Made by a program: the position numbers and the translations under genes | Notes under the pieces: model-generated | Told to the model about the DNA's origin: nothing | Databases searched by the model: none | What the model saw: only the letters and a program-made list of their open reading frames with translations | Source: Entomomonas sp. E2T0 | Lineage (GTDB): Bacteria > Pseudomonadota > Gammaproteobacteria > Pseudomonadales > Pseudomonadaceae | DNA length: 64,000 nt | Reading direction: 5' to 3' | NCBI RefSeq assembly: GCF_025985425.1 | Contig: NZ_CP094972.1 | Location: forward strand, 992,001-1,056,000 | Part shown: positions 9,847-19,406 of the stretch, piece after piece | Numbering within the stretch: the first letter of the stretch is position 1 | Layout of the letters: each line of letters begins with the position of its first letter

Positions 9847-10442
9847 GTGAGGGTAGTTTACCTCAAGAAGTTAAGCCAACACACATAGTTGTGGATAAAA
9901 TAACATGGTAAGAAAAAAAGCCTTGAATCAATAAATAGTATGCCTAAACACCATGTAACATCACCATTTAATAGTAAAATATTATCTAAGCACAATCTAT
10001 TAAATAACAGGTGATAATAATTGGGTAATGGATAATTCTAACAAGTGTTCAAAAGAGTCAGCTTAATTTTTTATCTGTCTTTTTATAATTTGTTAGCACT
10101 TATCTAAAAGAGATCTATTAATAAAATTTTGTTAGATAAGCTATTTATAATAATACCAGATTCATCAGGATAAAATATGTTGAAAAAGATTCCTATTCAA
10201 ATATGTTACTGGATGTAAAACAGATATTTATTTAGAAAAGAATGTAAGTCAGACTTAATCTAGCAGATACTTATATAAAATGGGGTACTGTACGATCAGG
10301 TCTTAACTATTCCAATTAATGAGATATTGGTTGCTGCATTGTTCAAGTATATGTTTTTTGATTGTTCTGTGTTTTAATTGTAGTTGAGTTATCTCTTATT
10401 GAGATAACTGATATCTAAGATAGTTCAGTTAAGCATCAGTTT
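9847..10442. other. Gene-poor stretch with a short coding remnant and an inverted repeat
   Basis: About 600 bases without an intact gene. At 9848-9911 a short open stretch reads SEGSLPQEVKPTHIVVDKIT W-stop, which looks like the tail of a lost gene of the island. At 10387-10409 there is a perfect 9-bp inverted repeat (AGTTATCTC, 5-base loop, GAGATAACT) just beyond the end of dbpA on its strand; without a U-tract it is at best a weak terminator. I see nothing else supportable here. Confidence 0.4.
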
Positions 10443-11810
10443 TTATAACTTACATGCTCGGACCAGTTTACTTTTAATTTTTCCATGCTGAAAATAAGAT
10501 AAGGCTTGTTTTACTATTGTGCGATCAATAGCAATATAAGTATAAAACTCAGTGATATTAATTTTTCCAATATTTTTGCTTTCTAAGTTAGCATCTTTGG
10601 TTAATGCACCGAGTACATCACCAGGTCTTACTTTATTTTTACGACCAATCGTCAAACACAATGTTTGCATATTGGGTATTACAATGTTTGTGGGATCAAT
10701 AGTTAAATTAGGTAATGATTTCCAGTTAAGCTTGAAATTTAATTCTTTTTCAATGGCATTAGCTCTAACAACCTCACTTGTTGCGACTAAGGTGATAGCT
10801 ATCCCCTTTGCTCCAGCTCTTCCTGTTCGGCCAATCCTATGGACATACACCTCAGGATCGGGTGTGATTTGGTAATTAATGACAACGTCTAGCTCTTTAA
10901 TGTCTAAGCCCCGAGCAGCAACATCTGTTGCTACCAAAATAGCACAGCTTTTATTAGCAAATTGAAATAATACCTGTTCTCGCTCACGCTGCTCTAAATC
11001 ACCATGTAATGCGATAGCACTATAGCCTAGCCCATTCAAGTAGGACTCAACGTCTTGACAAGCTACCTTTGTGTTACAAAAAACAATGGTTGATTCACAA
11101 GGGTTCAGATTAATCATTTTGGCTAATGCTTGATCACGTTGATGGTTTTCAATTTCATAAAAATATTGCTCAATCTCATTATGTGGTTCTTCTGTAGAGA
11201 TCATCACGGGCGAGTTCTGAATCTTTTTACTCATCGCCATGATGCTATCAGGATAAGTAGCAGAGAAAAGGAGCGTTTGACGAGAGGTTGGTGATGCAGC
11301 CAGTATGCTACTAATATCTTCTTCAAAACCCATTTCAAGCATTCTGTCGGCTTCATCAAGAACTAGTGTATTTAATTGCTTTAAATTTAAAGTCTGCCGT
11401 TCTAGATGATCGACTAATCTTCCTGGTGTTCCGACTACAATATGTGCGCCATGCTCTAAAGAACCTATCTGTGGTCCTACAGGAACACCTCCACACAGCG
11501 TTAACACTTTGACATTACTCATAAGACGAGCTAAGCGACGAATCTCATTGGCAACCTGATCAGCTAATTCGCGGGTTGGGCAAATAACAAGCGCTTGTGT
11601 GGAGAATTGTTTAACATTCAGTTTAGATAATAAGGCTAAACCAAATGCAACGGTTTTTCCACTGCCTGTTTTGGCTTTAGCTATCACATCTTTGCCCGCC
11701 AGAGCTAATGGCAACGTTTGCTCTTGAACGAGAGTCATGGAAGTAAATTCCATTAACGCTAAATTATCTAATAAGGTTTGTTTTAAAGGTAAGGATGAAA
11801 ATGATTTCAC
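10443..11810 (-). CDS. dbpA: ATP-dependent RNA helicase DbpA
   Basis: A DEAD-box helicase of 455 residues that remodels 23S rRNA during 50S assembly. Motifs in order: Q-motif region (FTSMTLVQEQTLP), Walker A AKTGSGKT, PTRELA, TPGR, the DEAD box LDEADRM, SAT, and HRIGRTGRAG. The C-terminal 75 residues match the DbpA RNA-binding domain (LCLTIGRKNKVRPGDVLGAL), which separates it from RhlE, SrmB and DeaD. This domain binds hairpin 92 in E. coli DbpA. Monocistronic on the minus strand, with an integrase remnant only 12 bases upstream of its start, so its promoter region has been replaced or invaded by mobile DNA. Confidence 0.95.
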   Translation of the reverse strand: MKSFSSLPLKQTLLDNLALMEFTSMTLVQEQTLPLALAGKDVIAKAKTGSGKTVAFGLALLSKLNVKQFSTQALVICPTRELADQVANEIRRLARLMSNVKVLTLCGGVPVGPQIGSLEHGAHIVVGTPGRLVDHLERQTLNLKQLNTLVLDEADRMLEMGFEEDISSILAASPTSRQTLLFSATYPDSIMAMSKKIQNSPVMISTEEPHNEIEQYFYEIENHQRDQALAKMINLNPCESTIVFCNTKVACQDVESYLNGLGYSAIALHGDLEQREREQVLFQFANKSCAILVATDVAARGLDIKELDVVINYQITPDPEVYVHRIGRTGRAGAKGIAITLVATSEVVRANAIEKELNFKLNWKSLPNLTIDPTNIVIPNMQTLCLTIGRKNKVRPGDVLGALTKDANLESKNIGKINITEFYTYIAIDRTIVKQALSYFQHGKIKSKLVRACKL

Positions 11811-11822
11811 AAGGGCTCTTTG

Positions 11823-12026
11823 TTATAACAAGTAGTTAAATAAGCTTTTATCATACCTGATTAAAAACATAATTACTTTAATTATGCTGCAACATAGTTG
11901 CTCTCTATATTGTTCCCAAGCCTCCCTCATTTCCTTATGATAATTATAACGCTGATAAATGCGCTTAAATTTATTTTCTTCAGTATGATTTAAGCAACGC
12001 TCAGCCACTTCAGGTAATACAACCAA
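11823..12026 (-). pseudogene. C-terminal remnant of a tyrosine-recombinase (phage/island) integrase
   Basis: The frame reads LPEVAERCLNHTEENKFKRI then YQRYNYHKEMREAWEQY. This is the C-terminal block of P4-type integrases: the LNH motif, then the presumed catalytic Tyr in IYQR, then a REAW-type tail. An in-frame stop lies directly upstream (12027-12029), so the catalytic core is gone and the gene is dead. It marks an old integration event between dbpA and the pilin genes. Confidence 0.75.
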
Positions 12027-12052
12027 TTATATAGAAGAAAATAAAAGTTATA

Positions 12053-12268
12053 GTGCAAGCAATTTTACTCTTTATAGTAAACCAGTACTTGAACACATTA
12101 GTGAGCTTTTTTGATGGTTATATGACTTATTTTAAGAGCATAAAAATTTATTTTGGCTTTTATACTGTAAGAAATATTGGAAAAGAGAAAAAGTCAGTAT
12201 TAGATGATGGTGAAGAATGGAAAGAGGATTTAGAAAAGATATCTAAGGAAGATCCATCTTCTTGGTAA
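12053..12268 (+). CDS. Small hypothetical protein
   Basis: 71 residues from a GTG, or 48 from the internal ATG at 12122, which is the start of a more protein-like section (MTYFKSIKIYFGFY, then KEKKSVLDDGEEWKEDLEKI). No family is recognised and no strong ribosome site is visible. A rho-independent terminator begins 9 bases after the stop, which suggests that something is transcribed to this point. It sits in prophage debris and may itself be a fragment. Confidence 0.3.
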   Translation: MQAILLFIVNQYLNTLVSFFDGYMTYFKSIKIYFGFYTVRNIGKEKKSVLDDGEEWKEDLEKISKEDPSSW

Positions 12269-12276
12269 TCAATTTT

Positions 12277-12300
12277 AAAAGGGTTTAACAGCCCTTTTTT
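12277..12300 (+). terminator. Rho-independent terminator
   Basis: Stem AAAAGGG / CCCTTTT around the loop TTTAACAG, followed by further T residues. Lies just after the 71-residue reading frame. Confidence 0.65.
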
Positions 12301-12302
12301 AT

Positions 12303-12398
12303 TGGCAAGATAATAACGTAATAGTTGAATCAAGTAAGCCAACAGCAGAAGCTTTAAATGCTCAACGTGCGCTCGATAAAATTTTAATTCTTGAATAG
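12303..12398 (+). pseudogene. C-terminal fragment of an unidentified (phage-like) protein
   Basis: The frame reads WQDNNVIVESSKPTAEALNA then QRALDKILILE-stop. It is open only from inside the preceding terminator and has no start codon or ribosome site, so it looks like the tail of a truncated gene. It is located between an integrase remnant and a frameshifted small gene. Identity unknown. Confidence 0.35.
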
Positions 12399-12409
12399 GG
12401 AGTGGAATC

Positions 12410-12620
12410 ATGGCAAAAACAGGCGTTTTTATAAATAGCGAATGTTATTTAATTAACTCTAATCTTGTCAAAATTTTTTGAAGAAACAAAAAAGTATTTT
12501 TCAGAAAATGAAATGGAGCTAGAGAATATTCCAGAAATTTTTGAATATTTGCAGGCTTGGTTTATTGCTTCAGGTATAGATTTAGACAGTTTAAATAAAA
12601 CGAGTTTCAACATACGTTAA
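12410..12620 (+). pseudogene. Frameshifted small gene, probably prophage-derived
   Basis: ATG at 12410 has a good ribosome site (GGGAGTGGA). It encodes MAKTGVFINSECYLINSNLV then KIF, then stops in a run of six T at about 12473-12478. Shifting by one base in that run continues smoothly as EETKKYFSENEMELENIPEI then FEYLQAWFIASGIDLDSLNK and stops at 12620. Restored length is about 69 residues. The product is unknown. The slippery run could be a real mutation or a sequencing error. Confidence 0.55.
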
Positions 12621-12858
12621 TCTCTATGAGAGGAGTAACAATTGGATTTGGAGAAAGGTGAGAGTTATAGAGGTTGGAAACTATAATACTACTTTTGTGT
12701 GTTATATTCATTTAAATATGATGGTTATTGTGTTAGTTAGTATGCTTTATACTGTTTCCTTTAAAATCTAACAATATAATTAATTTAAGAGAATTTAGTT
12801 AAAATTTAAAAAAGAGAAATAATTTTATGATTATAAAATGTAATAAATTGTACAAGCA

Positions 12859-12873
12859 TGACAAAAAATGTCA
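12859..12873 (+). promoter_or_regulatory. Candidate PilR (NtrC-family) enhancer site
   Basis: Inverted repeat TGACA-N5-TGTCA, about 130 bases upstream of the sigma-54 promoter of the first pilin gene. PilR of Pseudomonas aeruginosa recognises TGTC-containing repeats at a similar distance from pilA, so this is a plausible activator site. No experimental support. Confidence 0.4.
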
Positions 12874-13001
12874 CTTCTTTTCATTTTATTCGTAAAATAT
12901 AAAATTAATAAGAATAGCGATATAAAGATAAGGCAAATAATTATTTTATAAGATATTGAATTTAAATAATATTTTTGTTTTTTTAGTTCTTTTCCTAAAG
13001 T

Positions 13002-13017
13002 TGGCATACTATGTGCT
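13002..13017 (+). promoter_or_regulatory. Sigma-54 promoter of pilA
   Basis: TGGCATACTATGTGCT keeps the invariant GG (-24) and GC (-12) with exact consensus spacing and 11 of the most conserved positions. It lies 78 bases upstream of the first pilin start, as in Pseudomonas pilA, which depends on RpoN and PilR. Confidence 0.8.
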
Positions 13018-13094
13018 TGTTTATAGTCAGTCAGAGGGTATGTATATTTGCTATAACTCCCTTGATCTAAACTAAAATATATTGGAGAAACAAC

Positions 13095-13583
13095 ATGAGA
13101 ACTATGCAAAAAGGTTTTACTTTAATCGAATTAATGATCGTAATTGCAATTATCGGTATTCTAGCTGCGATTGCTATCCCAGCATACCAAGATTACATTG
13201 GTCGTGCTCAAATGGCTGAAGCTTTAAGCTTAGCTTCTGGTCAAAAAGGTGCAATAGCTGAATACTATAGTTCAAATAATCAGTGTCCAAAAAACAATAC
13301 TTCAACTACAGCAGGTGGTATTGCTTCACCTTCTAAAATCGCTGGTAAATATGTATTATCAGTAACTACTGGTGATGCTAGTGGTGGTACTATTACACTT
13401 GGTTCTGCTACAATTACTCCTGTATGTCAAATTGATGCTAAAATGAGAAATACTGGTGTTAATGGTGATATCGCTGGTGGTACTTTATCATTAAAAATGG
13501 GTGTAACTTCAGGTGCTTTCCAATGGGGTTGTAGCTCAGCTGATATCGACGATAAATACTTACCATCTACTTGCCAAAAATAA
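13095..13583 (+). CDS. pilA: Type IVa major pilin PilA
   Basis: A 162-residue prepilin, the building block of type IV pili used for twitching, adhesion and DNA uptake. The leader MRTMQKG is cut by PilD before Phe, giving [20 protein letters not shown] with the conserved Glu at +5. The C-terminal Cys pair (WGCSSAD...PSTCQK) closes the D-loop, and a second Cys pair lies at NNQCPKN and PVCQID. The start has GGAG 9 bases upstream; the later ATG at 13104 would give the shorter leader MQKG. A sigma-54 promoter precedes it and a strong terminator follows. A second, diverged pilin gene lies directly downstream. Confidence 0.93.
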   Translation: MRTMQKGFTLIELMIVIAIIGILAAIAIPAYQDYIGRAQMAEALSLASGQKGAIAEYYSSNNQCPKNNTSTTAGGIASPSKIAGKYVLSVTTGDASGGTITLGSATITPVCQIDAKMRNTGVNGDIAGGTLSLKMGVTSGAFQWGCSSADIDDKYLPSTCQK

Positions 13584-13605
13584 TTAAATTTTTGGTTAGA
13601 GTTAT

Positions 13606-13634
13606 AAAAAAACCCTGTTTTACAGGGTTTTTTT
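13606..13634 (+). terminator. Terminator of pilA
   Basis: AAAAAACCCTG / CAGGGTTTTTTT with the loop TTTTA. It is a strong rho-independent terminator that separates the two pilin genes into separate transcripts. Confidence 0.85.
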
Positions 13635-13653
13635 ATTAAATATTTTATTGTAT

Positions 13654-13681
13654 TTGTTGGTAGTTAAGTGTTTTATATAAT
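13654..13681 (+). promoter_or_regulatory. Possible sigma-70 promoter of the second pilin gene
   Basis: TTGTTG, 16-base spacer, then a perfect TATAAT, 38 bases before the ATG. No GG/GC sigma-54 pattern with correct spacing is present in this gap, so the two pilins are probably controlled differently. Confidence 0.5.
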
Positions 13682-13718
13682 GGTTCTTAATTGTAGATAA
13701 ATTGATTTGGGGGCTACA

Positions 13719-14201
13719 ATGAAATCACAACAAGGTTTTACATTAATGGAATTAATGATAGTAATAGCCATTATAGGAATTTTAGCTGCGATTGCTATCC
13801 CTGTTTATCAAGATTATATTGGTCGTGCTCAAATGGCTGAGGCATTAAGTTTAGTATCAGGTCAAAAAGCCTCTGTAGCAGAATATTATAGTGCTAAGAA
13901 TCTTTGTCCAGAAAATAGTACTTCAAATAATGCTGGCGGTATTGCTAAGCCTTCGGAAATTTCTGGTAAATATGTGCTATCTGTTACAGTAAAAGAGGAT
14001 AAAACTCAAACTATTATGCTTGGTAGCAATGGCATACAATCAATATGTGGTGTTGTGGCAAAAATGCGTTCTACAGGCGTTAATGGTAATCTTGTTGGTA
14101 GTGAATTAGGATTATATATGGCAGTGACATCAGGTTCTTTTCAATGGGGTTGCATAAGTAATGCTTTAAAGCAATATTTGCCTGCCTCTTGTCAGAACTA
14201 A
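13719..14201 (+). CDS. Second type IV pilin (tandem PilA paralogue)
   Basis: 160 residues, starting at the ATG with a G-rich ribosome site (TTGGGGG); an upstream in-frame TTG at 13707 is less likely. The leader MKSQQG precedes [20 protein letters not shown]. The first 60 residues are nearly identical to PilA, while the exposed C-terminal half has diverged, keeping the terminal Cys pair (WGCISN...PASCQN) and the inner Cys pair. One change stands out: Ile-4 to Met before the conserved Glu-5. This is a recent tandem duplication with a separate promoter and terminator. It could be an alternative major pilin or a minor subunit. Confidence 0.88.
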   Translation: MKSQQGFTLMELMIVIAIIGILAAIAIPVYQDYIGRAQMAEALSLVSGQKASVAEYYSAKNLCPENSTSNNAGGIAKPSEISGKYVLSVTVKEDKTQTIMLGSNGIQSICGVVAKMRSTGVNGNLVGSELGLYMAVTSGSFQWGCISNALKQYLPASCQN

Positions 14202-14210
14202 TTTTTATAG

Positions 14211-14230
14211 CCCTGCTTATGCAGGGTTTA
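14211..14230 (+). terminator. Terminator after the second pilin gene
   Basis: CCCTGC-TTAT-GCAGGG followed by TTTATT. It overlaps the stop codon of the convergent DUF2218 gene. Confidence 0.6.
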
Positions 14231-14503
14231 TTGCCAATTTAATATTAGTTCTTCTTGCCAAGCTATTCTAACAAAATGTCTATCCATAATATCGATGACT
14301 TCTTGTAGGTCAGTTTGATTATTAGCTTCTGCTTTTAGTTTTAATCCATCCATAACTTTTTCTATATAACCTTTTCCTATCTTAAAATTTATTTCACCAT
14401 GGTTTTCATCATAGTTAACTATAACTTTGTGAGCAAAATGTTTGCATAGTCTATTGATGTATTTTGATGGAGTTGATGTTTCTACATAAGCTTCTGCTAT
14501 CAT
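14228..14503 (-). CDS. DUF2218 domain protein
   Basis: 91 residues from the ATG preceded by AGG (14503); an upstream ATG at 14557 would add 18 residues inside the serA terminator and is unlikely. The sequence fits DUF2218: TSTPSKYINRLCKHFAHKV near the start, an INFKIGKGY core, then a terminal HFVRIAWQEELILNW. Members are small cytosolic proteins of unknown function, often near iron-uptake genes. No iron box is seen here. It converges on the second pilin gene and lies downstream of serA, separated by a terminator. Confidence 0.7.
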   Translation of the reverse strand: MIAEAYVETSTPSKYINRLCKHFAHKVIVNYDENHGEINFKIGKGYIEKVMDGLKLKAEANNQTDLQEVIDIMDRHFVRIAWQEELILNWQ

Positions 14504-14544
14504 ATTAAACCTATATTTATTGATTTTTATATGAATTAGTATAT

Positions 14545-14575
14545 AAAAAAACCTCAACTAACGTTGAGGTTTTTT
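14545..14575 (-). terminator. Terminator of serA
   Basis: AAAACCTCAAC-TAAC-GTTGAGGTTTTTT. The hairpin is symmetrical with A and T tracts on both sides; it lies 22 bases after the serA stop on the minus strand. Confidence 0.8.
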
Positions 14576-14596
14576 GAAAATAAATATTATTCTCAA

Positions 14597-15826
14597 TTAG
14601 AACAATACACGACAGCGAATAGTACCTTTTACTTGTTGTAATTTTTCTTGAGCAAGTTCGGATGATTTTGCATCTAAGTCAATGACTACATAACCCACTT
14701 TTTCATTGGTTTGTAGGTACTGGCCACAAACGTTAATGCCATTATCAGAGAATACTTTATTAATTTCGCTCATAACACCTGGAATATTTTGATGAACATG
14801 TAGTATACGGTGAATATCTGGATGAGAAGGCAAAGCAACTTCTGGGAAATTTACAGCAGTAATAGATGAACCATTATCACTGTATTTAATTAACTTTTCA
14901 GCTACTTCTACGCCAATATTTTTCTGAGCTTCCATCGTTGAACCACCAATATGAGGGGTTAAGATAACATTATCTAAACCACGCAATGGGCTTTGGAATT
15001 CATCTTTATTGCTACGAGGTTCTACTGGGAATACATCTATGGCAGCACCGCTTAGATGGTTATCTTTTATGGCATCTGCTAACGCATCAATCTCTACCAC
15101 TGTACCACGTGAAGCATTAATTAAAATGCTACCTTGTTTCATTTGGCGTATTTCTTTTTCACCAATCATCCATTTAGTAGAGGGTAGCTCTGGAACGTGT
15201 AGGGTTACAATATCAGCAGTGGCTAATAATTCTTGTAAGGTATCAGTTGGTTTAGCGTTACCTAGAGATAATTTGTTAACTACATCGTAGAAGATTACAT
15301 TCATTCCTAACCCTTCAGCTAGAATTGAAAGCTGTGTACCAATAGAACCATAGCCTATAATACCAAGGGTTTTTCCTCTAATTTCAAAGGAGTTAGTAGC
15401 TGATTTTAACCAACCACCACGATGACAAACCATATTCTTTTCTGGAATACCACGTAGTAATAAAATAGCTTCAGCTAATACTAACTCTGCTACTGAGCGA
15501 GTATTTGAGTAGGGGGCATTAAATACTACAATGCCACGCTCACAAGCGGCTTGTAAGTCAACTTGGTTAGTACCAATACAGAAACAGCCAACAGCGATAA
15601 GTTTTTTAGCACAATCAAAAACTTCAGCTGTTAAATGGGTACGGGAGCGGATGCCAATAAAGTGTGCATCAGCAATTTTTTCTTTTAGTTCTTCTTCCGG
15701 TAGTGAGCCTGAGATCGCCTCGATATTCTCATAGCCTGCTGCTTTTAAGGTATCAATAGCAGATTGATGAATACCTTCTAGAAGAAGAAATTTAATTTTG
15801 CTTTTGTCTAAAGAAGTTTTGCTCAT
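14597..15826 (-). CDS. serA: D-3-phosphoglycerate dehydrogenase SerA
   Basis: Catalyses the first step of serine synthesis, oxidising 3-phosphoglycerate with NAD; bacterial enzymes can instead reduce 2-oxoglutarate to D-2-hydroxyglutarate to regenerate NAD. 409 residues. The Rossmann motif GIIGYGSIG lies near 158-166, the substrate Arg is in NASRGT, and the catalytic His is in PHIGGS. The C-terminal ACT domain (from about 335: HVHQNIPGVMSEINKVFSDN) gives serine feedback inhibition. It is divergent from a D-2-hydroxyglutarate dehydrogenase gene, the partner that removes the by-product. Confidence 0.96.
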   Translation of the reverse strand: MSKTSLDKSKIKFLLLEGIHQSAIDTLKAAGYENIEAISGSLPEEELKEKIADAHFIGIRSRTHLTAEVFDCAKKLIAVGCFCIGTNQVDLQAACERGIVVFNAPYSNTRSVAELVLAEAILLLRGIPEKNMVCHRGGWLKSATNSFEIRGKTLGIIGYGSIGTQLSILAEGLGMNVIFYDVVNKLSLGNAKPTDTLQELLATADIVTLHVPELPSTKWMIGEKEIRQMKQGSILINASRGTVVEIDALADAIKDNHLSGAAIDVFPVEPRSNKDEFQSPLRGLDNVILTPHIGGSTMEAQKNIGVEVAEKLIKYSDNGSSITAVNFPEVALPSHPDIHRILHVHQNIPGVMSEINKVFSDNGINVCGQYLQTNEKVGYVVIDLDAKSSELAQEKLQQVKGTIRCRVLF

Positions 15827-16005
15827 TGCTCTATGTCCGCTTTTAAATAAAAATCAGAAATAATATCTGTTATCTCTTAAAATTTTAACAATTAAGAGTA
15901 CGCTAAAATTAGCTATCTATGCTAGCATATTCTAATTCATTCTAGTGTGTTAGAACTGGATATTTTATCAAGTTCTGTATGAATTTTTTGTGAGATTAAA
16001 TAAAA

Positions 16006-17397
16006 ATGACCAATGATGCTCTTCTAGAATCATTAAAACAATTAGTAGAACCCAGTAAAGTATTAACAGATAAAGATTCTTTAGAAAACTATGGCAAGGA
16101 TTGGACACGAATTTATACACCTAATCCGTTGGCTATCGTTTTTCCAAAAACTATTGAAGAAGTACAAGCTATTGTGCGCTGGGCTAATCAACATAAAATA
16201 GGCTTAGTCCCTTCTGGTGGTCGTACAGGACTTTCAGGTGCAGCAGTAGCTAATAATCAAGAGGTGGTCGTTGCCTTTGATTATATGAATAAAATTCTAG
16301 ATTTTAATGCTATTGATCGTGAAGTTGTGTGTCAGCCTGGTTTGGTTACTAAGCAGTTACAAACTTTTGCAGAAGAGCAAGGATTATATTACCCAGTAGA
16401 CTTTGCCTCTAGTGGCTCTAGCCAAATCGGTGGCAATATAGGAACTAATGCGGGCGGTATTAAAGTAATCCGTTATGGTATGACTAGAAACTGGGTGGCT
16501 GGTTTAAAAGTAGTTACAGGTAAAGGTGATTTATTAGACCTCAATAAAGGGCTAATTAAAAATGCCACAGGTTATGATTTTCGTAATTTATTTATTGGTG
16601 CAGAGGGTACCTTAGGTTTTGTGGTAGAAGCTACCATTAAATTGGAGCGTAAACCTAGTAATTTAACAGTGTTAGTGTTAGGTACACCAGATTTTGACTC
16701 TATTATGCCTGTATTACATGCTTTCCAAAGTAAGTTAGATTTAACTGCTTTTGAGTTTTTCTCAGATAAATGTTTGGCGAAGATTTTGGATCGTGGTGAT
16801 ATTCCAGCACCTTTTGATAGTCGTTATCCTTTCTATGCATTAATTGAGTTTGAAGCCATTACTGAACATGTTAGGGATGAAGCAATGGCTGTGTTTGAGC
16901 ATTGTGTAGAACAAGGTTGGGTATTAGATGGGGTAATTAGCCAAAGTGAACAGCAATTACAAAACCTATGGCGCCTGCGTGAAGATATTTCAGAAACGAT
17001 TGCTCCGTTTACCCCCTATAAAAATGATTTGTCAGTAACGGTTAGTCAAGTGCCTGCTTTTTTAGCGGATATTGATAATATTGTAAAAGCCGATTACCCA
17101 GATTTTGATGTGCTTTGGTATGGTCATATTGGGGATGGTAACCTGCATTTAAATATTTTAAAACCAGCTAATTTGGATAAGGAAGATTTCTTTGCTAAAT
17201 GCGCAGTGGTGAATACTAAAGTCTTTGAGGTGGTAGAAAAATACAATGGTTCAGTTTCTGCTGAACATGGGGTTGGGTTGGTTAAACGTGACTATTTAGA
17301 GTATAGCCGTTCTGCAACTGAAATTGATTATATGCGTGCAGTAAAAGCAGTATTTGATCCTAATAATATTATGAATCCAGGTAAGATATTTAAATAG
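16006..17397 (+). CDS. FAD-linked D-2-hydroxyglutarate dehydrogenase
   Basis: 463 residues, GlcD/VAO flavoprotein family. The N-terminal FAD-binding PP-loop is GLVPSGGRTGLSGAA, followed by GSSQIGGNIGTNAGG and NATGYDFRNLFIGAEGTLG. The C-terminal domain carries the metal/substrate motif WYGHIGDGNLHLN and ends with EHGVGLVKRDYL and DPNNIMNPGKIFK. In Pseudomonas the gene divergent from serA encodes D2HGDH, which re-oxidises the D-2-hydroxyglutarate made by SerA and passes electrons to the electron-transfer flavoprotein; that functional pairing is established knowledge. Other GlcD relatives such as glycolate or D-lactate dehydrogenase are less likely given the neighbour. Confidence 0.88.
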   Translation: MTNDALLESLKQLVEPSKVLTDKDSLENYGKDWTRIYTPNPLAIVFPKTIEEVQAIVRWANQHKIGLVPSGGRTGLSGAAVANNQEVVVAFDYMNKILDFNAIDREVVCQPGLVTKQLQTFAEEQGLYYPVDFASSGSSQIGGNIGTNAGGIKVIRYGMTRNWVAGLKVVTGKGDLLDLNKGLIKNATGYDFRNLFIGAEGTLGFVVEATIKLERKPSNLTVLVLGTPDFDSIMPVLHAFQSKLDLTAFEFFSDKCLAKILDRGDIPAPFDSRYPFYALIEFEAITEHVRDEAMAVFEHCVEQGWVLDGVISQSEQQLQNLWRLREDISETIAPFTPYKNDLSVTVSQVPAFLADIDNIVKADYPDFDVLWYGHIGDGNLHLNILKPANLDKEDFFAKCAVVNTKVFEVVEKYNGSVSAEHGVGLVKRDYLEYSRSATEIDYMRAVKAVFDPNNIMNPGKIFK

Positions 17398-17408
17398 TTT
17401 ATCTTTAA

Positions 17409-17437
17409 GCTACCTTATATAACCGCTATAAGGTAGC
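17409..17437. terminator. Hairpin between convergent genes
   Basis: 11-bp perfect stem GCTACCTTATA / TATAAGGTAGC with a 7-base loop, between the D2HGDH and obgE stops. No U-tract on either side, so bidirectional termination is likely but not certain. Confidence 0.5.
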
Positions 17438-17446
17438 TATAGCTGA

Positions 17447-18667
<1,221 letters not shown>

Positions 18668-18768
18668 TTACCTTCGTCTCGCGACGGATTTTTAATTAGC
18701 CTGATTGTTAGTTTAATTAGTTATGGAGGGTTTGCAAGTTAGAAGAGAAATTTTCTTGAGTTAAAGAC

Positions 18769-18798
18769 AAAAAAACCCTGCCATAGACAGGGTTTTTT
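18769..18798 (-). terminator. Terminator of rplU-rpmA
   Basis: AAAAAACCCTG / CAGGGTTTTTT with the loop CCATAGA. It has T-tracts in both directions and follows the rpmA stop by 13 bases. Confidence 0.85.
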
Positions 18799-18811
18799 CT
18801 AAATAGTGAGA

Positions 18812-19069
18812 TTATGCAGCAACAATGCTTACATAACGACGGCCAAATTGACCTTTCACTTCAAACTTAACAACACCATCTACTTTAGCAAATAAAGTAT
18901 GGTCTTTACCAATACCAACACCATAACCTGGGTGGAATTGAGTACCACGTTGACGAACAAGGATGTTACCTGCTTTTACAGTTTGTCCACCAAATAATTT
19001 AACACCTAGTCGTTTGGATTCGGAATCACGACCGTTGCGGGTAGAACCGCCAGCTTTCTTATGTGCCAT
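18812..19069 (-). CDS. rpmA: 50S ribosomal protein L27
   Basis: 85 residues, complete. The N-terminus [20 protein letters not shown] is the gammaproteobacterial form without the cleaved leader of Firmicutes; it reaches the peptidyl-transferase centre. The rest ([15 protein letters not shown]) is canonical. It is 25 bases after rplU and shares its transcript. Confidence 0.98.
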   Translation of the reverse strand: MAHKKAGGSTRNGRDSESKRLGVKLFGGQTVKAGNILVRQRGTQFHPGYGVGIGKDHTLFAKVDGVVKFEVKGQFGRRYVSIVAA

Positions 19070-19094
19070 GAGTTATATACTCCTCAAAAAGGTC

Positions 19095-19406
19095 TTAGGC
19101 AGAAATACCAGTAATCTTGATTTCAGTGTACCATTGACGGTGACCCTGACGTTTCATATGGTGTTTACGACGACGGAATTTGATAATTCTGATTTTGTCG
19201 TGACGACCTTGGCTGATTACTTCAGCTGTAACTTTAGCGCCTTCTACTACAGGAGCGCCAATATTAATTTGTTCACCATTAGCAACTAAAAGTACTTTAT
19301 CAATAGTGATAGTTTCACCAGTAGGAACTTCTAGTTTTTCAACTTTAAGGTATTCACCTTCAGCGACTTTGTATTGTTTGCCGCCAGTTACAATTACTGC
19401 ATACAT
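19095..19406 (-). CDS. rplU: 50S ribosomal protein L21
   Basis: 103 residues, complete. Starts [20 protein letters not shown] and ends with the conserved [20 protein letters not shown] block that binds 23S rRNA. First gene of rplU-rpmA. A leader of about 140 bases with two overlapping hairpins precedes it. Confidence 0.98.
   Translation of the reverse strand: MYAVIVTGGKQYKVAEGEYLKVEKLEVPTGETITIDKVLLVANGEQINIGAPVVEGAKVTAEVISQGRHDKIRIIKFRRRKHHMKRQGHRQWYTEIKITGISA

Noticed and set aside
12831-13109. 92-residue minus-strand frame with a hydrophobic segment
   Set aside because: It covers the sigma-54 promoter and start of pilA on the opposite strand; no ribosome site or family, so it is treated as chance reading in AT-rich DNA.
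13635-13718. A sigma-54 promoter for the second pilin gene (TTGGTAG...)
   Set aside because: The GC element is missing at the needed distance from GG; a sigma-70-like pair fits better.
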